DNA from: Verrucomicrobiaceae bacterium UBA7681 | GTDB lineage: Bacteria; Verrucomicrobiota; Verrucomicrobiia; Verrucomicrobiales; Verrucomicrobiaceae | Assembly: GCA_002482965.1 (NCBI GenBank) | Contig: DLGZ01000065.1 | Coordinates: forward strand, 101,882-165,881 | Direction: 5' to 3' | DNA: 64,000 nt | Shown here: positions 7,705 to 16,238 of the stretch, in pieces | Position numbering within the stretch: position 1 is the first letter of the stretch | Layout of the letters: every line of letters begins with the position of its first letter | Translations under genes and position numbers: made by a program | The notes under the pieces: model-generated | Told to the model about the DNA's origin: nothing | What the model saw: only the letters and a program-made list of their open reading frames with translations | The model's database searches: none

Positions 7705-8493
7705 ATGTCCGCCCTTACCGACACGCAAAACGAACGCGATGACCGCCGTCTGCCCATCGATCGCGTGGGCGTGCGCAGCCTGCGCTTTCCCCTGAGCATC
7801 CGTGACCGTGATGCCGCTGTGCAGCACACCGTCGCCACCGTTTCACTGGCCGTTGATCTGCCGCACCAGTTCAAAGGCACGCACATGAGCCGCTTTGTCG
7901 AGGTGCTGCATGCCCACGGCACGGAGCTGACCGTCTCCAACATCGTCGCCATGCCGCACGAGCTGATGAAAAAGCTCCACGCCGACAAGGCGCACGTCGA
8001 AATGCGCTTCCCGTATTTCCGCGCCAAAAAAGCCCCCGTCTCCGGCGCGGAGGGTCTGCTCGACTACGGCGTGATCTTTGAAGTGAACACGGACAAGGAG
8101 AAGACCGACTTTGTCCTCACCGTGCAGGTGCCCGTGACCACGCTTTGCCCCTGCTCCAAGGCCATCAGCGCCCGTGGCGCCCACAATCAGCGCGGCACCG
8201 TCACCCTCGCTGTTCGTTTCAGCGAACCCGTCTGGATCGAAGACCTCCTTGAGCTTGTGGAACAAAGCGCCAGCAGCGAATTGTACAGCGTTCTCAAGCG
8301 TCCCGACGAAAAATTCGTCACCGAAGCCGCCTACGACAATCCCGTCTTCGTCGAAGACCTCGTGCGCAACATCGCCGTGAAAGCCAAGGCGCATCCGCGC
8401 ATCACCTGGTTCCGCGTTGAAGCAGAGAATTACGAATCCATCCACAATCACAACGCCTGGGCGGTGATTGAAAGCCACACATCGCCATCATGA
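7705..8493 (+). CDS. folE2: GTP cyclohydrolase IB (FolE2 type)
   Basis: The 262-residue protein belongs to the FolE2 (COG1469) family, which converts GTP to 7,8-dihydroneopterin triphosphate, the first step of folate and, in many bacteria, queuosine synthesis. Visible marks are DRVGVRSLRFPL near the start, the active-site Cys region VPVTTLCPCSKAIS, and SARGAHNQRG. FolE2 does not require zinc, unlike the classic FolE. The stop overlaps the start of the next gene by ATGA (8490-8493), so the two are translationally coupled. Confidence 0.93.
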   Translation: MSALTDTQNERDDRRLPIDRVGVRSLRFPLSIRDRDAAVQHTVATVSLAVDLPHQFKGTHMSRFVEVLHAHGTELTVSNIVAMPHELMKKLHADKAHVEMRFPYFRAKKAPVSGAEGLLDYGVIFEVNTDKEKTDFVLTVQVPVTTLCPCSKAISARGAHNQRGTVTLAVRFSEPVWIEDLLELVEQSASSELYSVLKRPDEKFVTEAAYDNPVFVEDLVRNIAVKAKAHPRITWFRVEAENYESIHNHNAWAVIESHTSPS

Positions 8494-9530
8494 GTTACGT
8501 CACCGCCGTTCTGCCCACCGACCAGCCACCGCTCATGCACCAGGCGGTCGATGAAGCCGTCCGGCTGCTGCGCGAGGGCGAAGTCGTCGCCCTGCCCACC
8601 GAAACCGTCTATGGCCTCGCGGCCAATGCGCTCGACGCGGAAGCCGTCGCGAAAATCTTCGAAGCCAAGGAACGCCCCACCTTTGACCCGCTCATCGTCC
8701 ATCTCGCCAGCAAGGAGCAGATCGACCTCGTGGCCGACGTGCCGCCTGAGATCGCTGCGACGCTGAAGAAAATGGTCGAGCGCTTCTGGCCCGGCCCGCT
8801 CACGATCCTGCTGCCCAAGAAGCCAATCGTTCCCGATCTCGTGACCGCCGGGCTGCCGACCGTCGCCGTGCGCGTCAGCTCCAATTCGATTTTCCGCCGC
8901 GTCATCACCGATCTCGGCAAACCCATTGCCGCCCCCAGTGCGAATCGTTTCGGCTCCATCAGCCCGACGTCCGCCAGTGCGGTGCTTTCGGAGCTCGATG
9001 GCCGCATCCATCTCATCGTCGATGCCGGTGCCTGCATGTACGGTCTGGAGTCCACCATCATCAAGATCGAGCCCGGCAGCCCGAAGATGTTCATCACCAT
9101 CGTGCGCCCGGGTCCCATCACGGCGGAAGATTTGAAACTCTATGGCAAGGTGCGCTACACCTCCCGCACCGTCGTCGATGAAGCAACTGCGGCCCCCGGC
9201 CAGCTCGCTTCCCACTACGCGCCGAAGACCCCGCTGCGTCTGCTTGAGCGTCCCCAGGATTTCATTCCTGAAGAAGGCAAGCGCTACGCCCTCCTGAGCT
9301 ACCGTGGCGAAGAAAAAGACGGCTACCTCAATCTCTGCGAATGGGAGGAAGTCATGATGCTCAGCCCCGGCAACGGCAAGCTCCCCGAGGCGGCCGTGCG
9401 CTTCTTTTACGTCCTGCGCGCGCTCGATAAACTCGGCGTCGATGAAATCATTGCAGAACCGTTGCATGAACATGGCATGGGAATCGCCATGATGGACAAA
9501 CTGCGGCGCGCCAGCGGCCGCTACACGTAG
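8490..9530 (+). CDS. Threonylcarbamoyl-AMP synthase, Sua5 type
   Basis: The 346-residue protein makes threonylcarbamoyl-AMP from threonine, bicarbonate and ATP for the t6A modification of tRNA position 37. The N-terminal YrdC-like domain shows LPTETVYGLAANAL, KERPTFDPLIVHL, FWPGPLTILL and PIAAPSANRFGSISPTSA. A linker with GQLASHYAPKTPLRLL leads into a C-terminal Sua5 domain, so this is the two-domain Sua5 form rather than the short TsaC form. It is coupled to folE2 by an ATGA overlap. Confidence 0.92.
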   Translation: MSYVTAVLPTDQPPLMHQAVDEAVRLLREGEVVALPTETVYGLAANALDAEAVAKIFEAKERPTFDPLIVHLASKEQIDLVADVPPEIAATLKKMVERFWPGPLTILLPKKPIVPDLVTAGLPTVAVRVSSNSIFRRVITDLGKPIAAPSANRFGSISPTSASAVLSELDGRIHLIVDAGACMYGLESTIIKIEPGSPKMFITIVRPGPITAEDLKLYGKVRYTSRTVVDEATAAPGQLASHYAPKTPLRLLERPQDFIPEEGKRYALLSYRGEEKDGYLNLCEWEEVMMLSPGNGKLPEAAVRFFYVLRALDKLGVDEIIAEPLHEHGMGIAMMDKLRRASGRYT

Positions 9531-9539
9531 CGGCGCGTA

Positions 9540-10235
9540 GTGCAACCGTCTCGGTTGCAGTTCGTCCCATCCGCCCCATCATCGCCACGATTGCAAACGT
9601 CCCCTCTCAATCTCTTCGATGATTTCACGTATTTCGATCCACGTGCGGACATCGACGTTTCACGTCGCAATCTGCCTCACTGGCGGCAAGAGGGCCGCAC
9701 CTACTTCGTCACCTTTCGCCTTCACGACTCCCTGCCTCAGGAAAAGCTCGTCGCACTGAGGAAGGCCCGTTGTGAATGGCTGGACACCAACCCTGAACCC
9801 TGGTTGCCTGAGCAAAGGCAGGAATACCACAAGTTGTTCTCTGAAAAAATCCAGCAGTGGCTGGATGCCGGACATGGTGACTGCATTCTCCGAGAGCCAG
9901 CGATCGCGCAAATCGTTGCCAGTGCCTTGAAACACTTTGACGGCCAGCGCTATGATCTTGTCGCGTGGGTGGTGATGCCCAACCACGTTCATGCGCTGCT
10001 GACTCCGCGTCCCGCCTTTGATCTCGGCAAAATTTTGCACTCGTGGAAATCGTTCAGCGCCCATGAGATCAACAAGCACGTGGGGCGCAGCGGCGATGTC
10101 TGGCAGCATGAAACGTACGACCATATTGTTCGCGATCCAGATTCCCTGTGGCGCTTCGCGAAGTACATTGTGGACAATCCATCTCAAGCCGGTGTGCAGG
10201 TGGATCAGGTTGAATCACGCATAAAACTCACATGA
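9540..10235 (+). CDS. REP-associated tyrosine transposase (RAYT, Y1/IS200-like)
   Basis: The 231-residue protein carries the HUH nuclease motif MPNHVH (His149, His151) and a downstream catalytic-type Tyr193 in WQHETYDHIV, plus the family segment RRNLPHWRQEGRTYFVTFRLHDS. RAYTs are single-copy relatives of IS200/IS605 transposases that act on REP hairpins and usually do not move themselves. The start is uncertain: GTG at 9540 lies within a palindrome, and TTG codons at 9555 and 9591 are alternatives. Both ends touch palindromes (9541-9559 and 10259-10320), and the stop overlaps the murJ start by ATGA. Confidence 0.85.
   Translation: MQPSRLQFVPSAPSSPRLQTSPLNLFDDFTYFDPRADIDVSRRNLPHWRQEGRTYFVTFRLHDSLPQEKLVALRKARCEWLDTNPEPWLPEQRQEYHKLFSEKIQQWLDAGHGDCILREPAIAQIVASALKHFDGQRYDLVAWVVMPNHVHALLTPRPAFDLGKILHSWKSFSAHEINKHVGRSGDVWQHETYDHIVRDPDSLWRFAKYIVDNPSQAGVQVDQVESRIKLT
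9541..9559. repeat. Perfect stem-loop at the 5' end of the RAYT gene (class B palindrome)
   Basis: Arms TGCAACCG and CGGTTGCA (8 bp) with a 3-base TCT loop. It starts 11 bases after the stop of the Sua5 gene and overlaps the GTG chosen as start of the REP-associated transposase. A near-copy (AACCGTCCCGG core) follows the stop of the oxidoreductase gene at 36942-36960. This is the expected arrangement of a REP sequence beside its RAYT. Confidence 0.6.
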
Positions 10236-11920
10236 AAGACGCTAATTCATCAGGCCCCGTAGGGCGAGCCTCCGGCTTGCCTGCAGTGGATCCAGAGGGC
10301 AAGCCAGAGGCTCGCCCTACAGAGGCTGGCGCTACGGCACGATCCACCGGGATCGTCTCCATCGCCATTCTTTGCAGCCGCGTGCTCGGCCTCGTGCGGG
10401 ATCAGTTGCTGAACGGCTTCTTCGGCTCCGCCTTCACCGGCATCTTCACCGCCGCCTTCCGCACGCCGAACATGCTGCGTGACCTGTTTGCTGAAGGGGC
10501 GCTCTCGACAGCCTTCGTCACCACCTTCTCGAAAAAAATGAAGACCGAGGGCGATGACGCCGCCTGGGTGCTCGGACGCAAGATGATCTCGCTGTCGATG
10601 TGGTTCATGAGCATCGTTGCCATCGCTGGCGTGCTGCTCTCGCCCATCATCTTCCGCATCCTGACGCCCGGTCTCAGTGAAGAAGCCAAGGTGCTCGGCA
10701 TCTGGCTGGCGCAGATCATGTATCCCTTCATTGCGATCGTGTCCGTCACGGCGCTGGTCATGGGGATGCTGAATTCGAAGAAGGTATTCTTCATTCCCGC
10801 CGTCGCCTCGGCGTTCTTCAATCTCGGCTGCATCGTCGGCGGGGTCGCGCTCGCGTGGCTCATTGATCCCGGCTTCCGTCATGGGCACGTCAGCGAAAAA
10901 GGCCTCACCGGCTTCGCCATCGGCACCTTGATTGGCGGAGTTTTGCAGCTCGCGGTGCAGCTTCCGTCCCTTTATCGCGTGGGCTTTCGCTTTCGCTTCG
11001 ACTTCGGCTGCAAAGACCCTGCCGTGAAGGAGGTCCTGCATTTGATGTGGCCCTCCATGCTCGCCGCCAGCGGCACCCAGGTCGCAGTGCTGCTGAATTC
11101 CATCTTCGCCTCCTACACGCCGGGCAAGGAGTCCGCTCTCGCCTGGCTGGCAAATGCGCAGCGCCTCCAGCAGCTTCCTCTCGGCCTCTTCGGTGTCGCC
11201 GTGGCCACCGTCACGCTGCCGATGCTCTCCCGTCTTGCCACGGAAGGCATGACGCCCGCCTTTCGCAGTGCCTTGGCGAAAGGATTGCGCCTGGTGCTCT
11301 TCCTCACGCTGCCCTGCGCGGTCGGCCTCACGTTGCTTTCGCAGGAGATCATCTCCGTCATTTTCGAGCACGGCAAATTCACCGCCGTGGACGTGCAAAA
11401 CACCGCCGCACCGCTGCAGGCCTATGCCTTTGGCCTGATCTTCTACGCCGCCATCAAGGTGCTGCAGCCCGCCTTCTACACCATCAACCGCCGCTTCATT
11501 CCGATGATGGTCAGCATCGGCGTCATCGTGTTCACCGGGACCGTAAACTCCATCACTGTCTTCGTCTTCAAATGGGACCACACCGCGCTCGCCTGGGCCA
11601 CGGCGGTCGGTCTCTCGCTCAATTTCCTCACGCTTTACCTCTGCATGCGCAAGTTCGCTTCCGGCCTCGAAACCGGCTCTCTGGTGCAGTCGCTCATCAA
11701 GCTCATCGTCGGCATTGCCGCCATGTCCGCCGTCTGTCTGGCGGCAAAGTACACGATCATGGCCGACTGGTCGCACCTGAATTTCATGCTGCGCTGCGCT
11801 GGCCTCGGCGTCAGCATCGCCGTCGCCGCCGTTGCCTATTTCGCGGTCACCAAGAAGCTCAGGGTGGAGGAAGCCGGTGAATTTCTCTCGTTGCTAGGCC
11901 GCCGCTTTGGCAAGAAGTAA
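10232..11920 (+). CDS. murJ: Lipid II flippase MurJ with palindrome-encoded N-terminal extension
   Basis: The 562-residue protein belongs to the MviN/MurJ family of the MOP exporters, which flips lipid II across the membrane for peptidoglycan synthesis. Family marks include SRVLGLVRDQLL, FRTPNMLRDLFAEGALSTAFV and about fourteen hydrophobic segments. The conserved start of the family begins near residue 42 here; the preceding 41 residues include a stretch encoded by a 62-base inverted repeat (10259-10320). No ATG exists between that repeat and the conserved part, so the extension is likely translated. The ATG overlaps the RAYT stop. Confidence 0.92.
   Translation: MKDANSSGPVGRASGLPAVDPEGKPEARPTEAGATARSTGIVSIAILCSRVLGLVRDQLLNGFFGSAFTGIFTAAFRTPNMLRDLFAEGALSTAFVTTFSKKMKTEGDDAAWVLGRKMISLSMWFMSIVAIAGVLLSPIIFRILTPGLSEEAKVLGIWLAQIMYPFIAIVSVTALVMGMLNSKKVFFIPAVASAFFNLGCIVGGVALAWLIDPGFRHGHVSEKGLTGFAIGTLIGGVLQLAVQLPSLYRVGFRFRFDFGCKDPAVKEVLHLMWPSMLAASGTQVAVLLNSIFASYTPGKESALAWLANAQRLQQLPLGLFGVAVATVTLPMLSRLATEGMTPAFRSALAKGLRLVLFLTLPCAVGLTLLSQEIISVIFEHGKFTAVDVQNTAAPLQAYAFGLIFYAAIKVLQPAFYTINRRFIPMMVSIGVIVFTGTVNSITVFVFKWDHTALAWATAVGLSLNFLTLYLCMRKFASGLETGSLVQSLIKLIVGIAAMSAVCLAAKYTIMADWSHLNFMLRCAGLGVSIAVAAVAYFAVTKKLRVEEAGEFLSLLGRRFGKK
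10259..10320. repeat. 62-base inverted repeat inside the murJ reading frame (class C palindrome)
   Basis: Arms of 23 bases (10259-10281 and 10298-10320) pair at 22 of 23 positions around a 16-base loop. Both arms begin or end with GTAGGGCGAGCC and its complement. The element is in frame and encodes the peptide PVGRASGLP to EARPT in MurJ. It sits 24 bases after the RAYT stop codon. Confidence 0.8.
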
Positions 11921-11926
11921 CCGGAC

Positions 11927-12526
11927 ATGCCGCTCCAACGCTTCTGGTTTCAAGTCGTCGCATTTCTTGCCCTCGTGTGGGCCGGAGTGGCTGTGGTCAT
12001 GTGGGTGACGGAGGATTCGGTGTTCTCACCGGAAAAGACGCTCGACCTCATGGCGAATGCGCCCTGGCTGGCGGATGAAGATCTCGCGGACGCGCCGCGC
12101 AAAGCCTACCTCGACAAGGTCACCAGCACCGTCATCAAGCTCGACTTCAACCAGCGCAGCACGATGCGTGAAGACGGCCTGGAAACCATGGACCGCTTTT
12201 TCAAATCGCTCACCGATGAAGAAAAAGGCGAGTATGTGAACCGCACCGTGGAGGAAAACTTCAAAGCCGTGATGAAGGGGTTGGAAAAAATGCCCGTCGA
12301 AGAACGCCGCCGCATCATCGGCGGCATTCAGCGCGAGATGAAAAAGAAAGCCGCGAAGAATCCTGAGATGCAGATGATCCTGGACCAGGATGTCGCGAGC
12401 TTTGAAAAATCCTTCACCAAGGACATGGGCCTCTTCTTCAAGGAAGCACCGCTTTCCATGAAACTGGAAATGGCCCCAATGTTCGAAGGCATGCAGGGCC
12501 GCATGCAGGGCATGCGGATGCGCTGA
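11927..12526 (+). CDS. Membrane-anchored protein of unknown function
   Basis: A 199-residue protein with one N-terminal membrane helix (residues about 8-27, FQVVAFLALVWAGVAVVMWV). The rest is soluble and highly charged, with predicted helices and a Met/Gly/Arg-rich end (EGMQGRMQGMRMR). I do not recognise a family. It starts 6 bases after murJ, so it is probably translated from the same transcript. Confidence 0.6.
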   Translation: MPLQRFWFQVVAFLALVWAGVAVVMWVTEDSVFSPEKTLDLMANAPWLADEDLADAPRKAYLDKVTSTVIKLDFNQRSTMREDGLETMDRFFKSLTDEEKGEYVNRTVEENFKAVMKGLEKMPVEERRRIIGGIQREMKKKAAKNPEMQMILDQDVASFEKSFTKDMGLFFKEAPLSMKLEMAPMFEGMQGRMQGMRMR

Positions 12527-12574
12527 CCCTACCCCTTGGATCACTTGCCAGGGGCTATGACTCCGGCGTCCCAG

Positions 12575-12991
12575 CTACTTCCCGCTCCACACAAACGTCA
12601 CCGGCTTGTCGATGTCCGGATGCACGCTGTGGTGCACGGGGCAGCCGAGGGCGGTGGCTTCGAGGAGCTTGCGGTCCGGGTGGTCTTCGGGCAGCGGGAT
12701 CTCGATGGTGATGGGCAGGCCCACGATGCGGCGCGGACTGTCGGCACTCATGTGCTTTTCCACGCCGACCTTCATGCCGACGATGTCATAGCCCTTCTGC
12801 TGCGCCTTGATGCCGATGACCGTGGCCATGCAGGTGGCCAGCGCCGTGGCCACGAGGTCGGTGGGACTGAAGGACTCGCCCTTCCCGTGGTTGTCCACCG
12901 GCGCATCGGTGATGCACTGGTTCTGCGAGGGGCCATGCGTGGCACGGCAGCGCAGGCCGCCTTCGTATTCGACGCTGATGGAGACGGCCAT
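12575..12991 (-). CDS. OsmC/Ohr-family peroxiredoxin-like protein
   Basis: A 138-residue protein with the OsmC fold pattern: FSPTDLVATALATCMATVIG carries Cys54 and LGCPVHHSV carries Cys117, the two redox cysteines that reduce organic hydroperoxides in this family. The length is normal for the family. It lies 22 bases downstream of a membrane-anchored cupredoxin on the same strand, so the two are likely co-transcribed. Confidence 0.88.
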   Translation of the reverse strand: MAVSISVEYEGGLRCRATHGPSQNQCITDAPVDNHGKGESFSPTDLVATALATCMATVIGIKAQQKGYDIVGMKVGVEKHMSADSPRRIVGLPITIEIPLPEDHPDRKLLEATALGCPVHHSVHPDIDKPVTFVWSGK

Positions 12992-13013
12992 GGTCGGTGA
13001 ACGGGGTGAAAAT

Positions 13014-13577
13014 TTACTGCGCGGTGGCGACGCCGTTCATGATGGCGACGTGGCCGGGGAAGGTGCAGAAGTAGGGGTACTCACCGGCGGCGGGCAGGGT
13101 GAACTCGATGGTCTCGCTGGTGCCGGGCTGGAGCAGATTGGTGTGGGCGAGGATGTCCGGGGAGTCTGGGATGTAGCCTTTGTCCACCAGCGTCATGGCG
13201 CTCATGGCGATGGCCATCATCTTGTCCTTCGTGCCGGCCTTGCCGATCACAAAATTGTGCGGCTGAGGCAGCGTGGGATGGATGTTGGTAAAGGTCAGCT
13301 TGATCTTCTGGCCGGCCTTGGCGCTGATGGTCTTGGTGTCATAGGCCAGCGGATTGGCGTTATCGGGCTTGATGGTAATTTCGAGCACGGGCAGATCTGC
13401 AGCAGGGGCTGCAGCGGCCGTTGCAGGAGCGGCGTCTTTAGGACGCAGGGAGCCCAGACCGTCAAAGATAAAGGCGAGGACCCACAGCAGAACGACCCCG
13501 CCGATGACAGTGCCGATGATCACATTGAGAACAGACCAGATGGAGGATTTTTCCGAAGTAGAGGAGGGCGCGGACAT
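13014..13577 (-). CDS. Membrane-anchored azurin/plastocyanin-type cupredoxin
   Basis: A 187-residue protein with an N-terminal membrane helix (residues about 14-37) and an Ala/Pro-rich linker. The C-terminal type 1 copper domain has the ligands His107 (PQPHNFV), Cys171 and His176 (YFCTFPGHVAIM) and Met180. Such proteins carry single electrons between redox complexes in the periplasm. The HxxxM spacing is azurin-like. The anchor would tether it to the inner membrane. Confidence 0.88.
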   Translation of the reverse strand: MSAPSSTSEKSSIWSVLNVIIGTVIGGVVLLWVLAFIFDGLGSLRPKDAAPATAAAAPAADLPVLEITIKPDNANPLAYDTKTISAKAGQKIKLTFTNIHPTLPQPHNFVIGKAGTKDKMMAIAMSAMTLVDKGYIPDSPDILAHTNLLQPGTSETIEFTLPAAGEYPYFCTFPGHVAIMNGVATAQ

Positions 13578-13647
13578 GGGCTTGGGGGATGGGGGATTGA
13601 GCGGGCATCAGAGCACAGCAGCGCCTGAAAGCAACCACCGGTGTGCC

Positions 13648-14499
13648 TTACGGCATCGTGCCAGCCACGACCTCCGCCATCGCCCGCCCGATCTGCGGTG
13701 AAATCAGGTCCAGGAGGTCATTGTGGCGCCCGCCCGGCACCTCATGAAAGGTCACCACCTGCGGGTGCGCCGCCGCCAGCTCCCGACCCATGCGCACCGG
13801 GATCACTTCATCTTCTGCACCATGGAAAATCACGATGCGTGCCCCTGCTCGTGCAGCGACGTGGCCCAGCGTTTTGCGGTTGTCGAACCGGTGCTGGTTC
13901 AGGTAGCACAACGGCCAGCCGAGCACGATGCGCCCCATGTCCGTCATCGTGGTGAAGGGGGACATCAGCACCCCGCGCCGGATGTCGAGATTATCCGCCG
14001 CCATCAGGGCCGCCGCCGCACCCAGCGAATGCCCCAGCACGGCCAGGTGGGGCAGCAGCTCCGCCTGGGACGTGTGCAGGTGCTGTACCAGCGCCTCCAC
14101 GGCCGCTTTGCCGCTCTCCCGAATCCGCGCCGGGTTCGGGATGCCCGCGCACTCGCCATAGCTTGGGTAATCGATGAGCAGATAGGCAAAGCGGTCATCC
14201 CACGTCTCGGTGTCGTACAGCCAGTCGAGTGCCAGCGAGCCGTTTCCGGCAAAGCAGAGCCAGACCGTCTGCGGCAAACCGGAGGCAGGCGTACGTGGGG
14301 GGATGTAGAAGGCCGTCTGGCGGCCCTGGGAGGTCTCAAAGTGCAGGCGCTCACCTTTGGCGGCGTGCAGCAGGGCCTCATGCTCCGCCCGGTAAGGATT
14401 CGGGTGGTAGATGAGACTGGACTGGCAGCTGAGCAGAAAGATCACTGGCGTGAGAACAACAATGGCGCCGAGGCGCAGCAGGCGTTTCCAGAGCGGCAT
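13648..14499 (-). CDS. Alpha/beta hydrolase lipoprotein
   Basis: A 283-residue protein with an N-terminal signal that ends in FLLSC (Cys25), a plausible lipobox. The alpha/beta hydrolase triad is visible as Ser158 in LGHSLGAAAA, Asp230 in FHGAEDEVIP and His259 in PGGRHNDLL. The family includes esterases and peptidases; the substrate is not evident. It is 6 bases downstream of a small membrane protein gene on the same strand. Confidence 0.83.
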   Translation of the reverse strand: MPLWKRLLRLGAIVVLTPVIFLLSCQSSLIYHPNPYRAEHEALLHAAKGERLHFETSQGRQTAFYIPPRTPASGLPQTVWLCFAGNGSLALDWLYDTETWDDRFAYLLIDYPSYGECAGIPNPARIRESGKAAVEALVQHLHTSQAELLPHLAVLGHSLGAAAALMAADNLDIRRGVLMSPFTTMTDMGRIVLGWPLCYLNQHRFDNRKTLGHVAARAGARIVIFHGAEDEVIPVRMGRELAAAHPQVVTFHEVPGGRHNDLLDLISPQIGRAMAEVVAGTMP

Positions 14500-14505
14500 G
14501 GGAAT

Positions 14506-14946
14506 TCAGTCCGGGGAATAGGTTTTGGTGACCACCTTGCCCTCCTTGAGCGCCAGGAGGATCGCCTCGCAGTTCAAGGAGCTTGCGGGGTCCTCGGGGT
14601 CCATGAAAAACGACAGGCTTTCGGTTTCATCCACAATGATGCGCGGGGGCCGCCGGGGACCGTCTGCGGGGTAAAGCTGCGTCTGCAGGGCCATCACCTC
14701 GGCACGTGTCATCCCCATCTGAATGCCTTCATAGAAGTCTTTGTAGCTGCGCAGGCGCGCATCCACCCACTCAGGATTCACCATCACGAGCACGAACCCC
14801 GTCGGTGCCAGCGTCAGAATGGCGATCAGCACCAGCAGCACCTTCAAGCCCCATCTGCGCACCCGAAACACCGTGATCAGCATGATGACCGTGGCCACCA
14901 CGCCAAGCACAGCCAGCACAAAGATGGGATGGGGTGAGGAGCTCAT
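14506..14946 (-). CDS. Small membrane protein, possibly BamE/SmpA-like C-terminal part
   Basis: A 146-residue protein with two N-terminal membrane helices (about residues 8-28 and 35-55). The remaining part contains GIQMGMTRAEVMALQTQL, like the xGMTxxEVxxLLG motif of BamE/SmpA-type domains, followed by a short beta-rich region. That resemblance is weak. The gene is probably co-transcribed with the hydrolase lipoprotein. Confidence 0.6.
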   Translation of the reverse strand: MSSSPHPIFVLAVLGVVATVIMLITVFRVRRWGLKVLLVLIAILTLAPTGFVLVMVNPEWVDARLRSYKDFYEGIQMGMTRAEVMALQTQLYPADGPRRPPRIIVDETESLSFFMDPEDPASSLNCEAILLALKEGKVVTKTYSPD

Positions 14947-15072
14947 GCTGAAACATGCTGAGCGATGCCATCAAGAAAGGCGATCAAAAAAAATCTTCCG
15001 CCTCAGACGCCTCCTCCCCAAATTTTTTCCATACCACCAAAACAGGTTCGCATCGCGATATACCTGTGAGCC

Positions 15073-15525
15073 ATGCACCCCGCCGATTCCATCAGCACGT
15101 TTCAAGCCGCCGTCACCGCCGCCGGAATGACCGTGGAAGAACTCACCCCGACCGCAGCACTGGCGCAGATGGCAGTGTTCTACCTGGATGTGCGCGCAGA
15201 CAAATGCGTCATGGAAGAGGCAGGCGACACACTCTGCTTCGAGTGGAGCCTCAATGAGCAGGGTTCCGAGCCGGATTTCCAGCTGGAAATTGCCCGCCAT
15301 TTCATCGAACCGGGAAATGAGGATGAGGACGGCATGAGCGAGATGTCACTGATCTTGCATTACGCTCCCACCCCAGCCCTGCGGGCGCTGGAGCCCGGCA
15401 CGCTGGATTGCAACTCCCCCGCCGGGCTGATGGAGTTTGAGAAAGCCATCCTCGCCAGCCCGCCTTATCAGGCCGTGGCAGGGCTCACTCCGCTGAAGAC
15501 GACCCTGCAGTGGATTCCGCTCTGA
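15073..15525 (+). CDS. Hypothetical acidic protein
   Basis: A 150-residue acidic protein without a signal peptide or membrane helix. The middle reads EPDFQLEIARHFIEPGNEDEDGMSEMSLILHYAP. I do not recognise it. The sequence is normal coding sequence for this genome by composition and is not overlapped by another good candidate. A GTAGCC motif with a weak hairpin follows its stop (15535-15554). Confidence 0.6.
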   Translation: MHPADSISTFQAAVTAAGMTVEELTPTAALAQMAVFYLDVRADKCVMEEAGDTLCFEWSLNEQGSEPDFQLEIARHFIEPGNEDEDGMSEMSLILHYAPTPALRALEPGTLDCNSPAGLMEFEKAILASPPYQAVAGLTPLKTTLQWIPL

Positions 15526-15619
15526 GACCGGCAGGTAGCCCCACCCGCAGGGCGGTCGAAAAACGTATCCTTTCATGAGGGGGTGCCGCAAGGCACACAA
15601 ACCACCCCTGCATCAAGCT

Positions 15620-16141
15620 ATGAAAACCATACTTGCACTTATCGATTTTTCCGACGTCAGCCCGAAAATCCTCGATCAAGCAGAGGAGCACGCGAAGGCC
15701 TTCGGAGGTGACATCGTCCTCGTCCATGTCGTGCCGCCGGAACCGCTGGTGGTGGATTTTGAGCCTCCTGCCGTCCCGCCGGACGTGTTCAAATCGCGGC
15801 AGCAGGAGCTCTTCGTCATGCGCGACACCTTGATCGATCACGGCGTACGGACGACGGCCCAGTTGTTTGGCGGCCTGCTGATGGAGACAGTGCTGGACCA
15901 GATCGTAGATCTCGACCCGGACATTATCATCATGGGCTCCCACGGCCACGGCGCACTGTATCAACTGATCGTCGGCAGCCTCACCGAAGGCGTCATCCGG
16001 CACGCCAACCGCCCCGTGCTCGTTATCCCAAGCGTGCCCGTACCGGAGACCCATCTGGTGAAGGCGGCGGCCAAAAAAGCCCGCGACGAGGAGACGGACG
16101 TGCTGGGCGACGCGATGGCTGGAATTCCGCTGCCGCTGTGA
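15620..16141 (+). CDS. Universal stress protein (UspA family)
   Basis: A 173-residue single-domain protein. The start MKTILALIDFSDVSP and the nucleotide-binding motif GSHGHGALYQLIVGSLTEGV followed by NRPVLVIPS fit ATP-binding Usp domains. A longer frame from 15575 lacks a family-like start. Its neighbour on the other strand is fumC, with stops 97 bases apart. Confidence 0.9.
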   Translation: MKTILALIDFSDVSPKILDQAEEHAKAFGGDIVLVHVVPPEPLVVDFEPPAVPPDVFKSRQQELFVMRDTLIDHGVRTTAQLFGGLLMETVLDQIVDLDPDIIIMGSHGHGALYQLIVGSLTEGVIRHANRPVLVIPSVPVPETHLVKAAAKKARDEETDVLGDAMAGIPLPL

Positions 16142-16178
16142 GCTGACTGCGCCAATCAGGCACATCCTCCTCTTTCTC

Positions 16179-16209
16179 CCCTTTCAGGATCGCTGCGAGG
16201 CCGAAAGGG
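16179..16209. terminator. Possible bidirectional terminator between uspA-like and fumC
   Basis: CCCTTTC and GAAAGGG (7 bp) enclose a 17-base loop, with further partial pairing outside. It lies between two convergent stops; only short A or T runs flank it. Confidence 0.3.
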
Positions 16210-16238
16210 AGGAGGGTAAAAGTAGGTGGAATATTGTT

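Noticed and set aside
10250..11776. 508-codon minus-strand frame antisense to murJ
   Set aside because: Composition is that of a shadow frame (Gly, His, Asp, Glu-rich without hydrophobic pattern), and murJ is clearly the real gene.
12530..12565. Terminator between the convergent genes ending at 12526 and 12575
   Set aside because: CCCC and GGGG pieces can pair only with a bulge, and no T-run follows.
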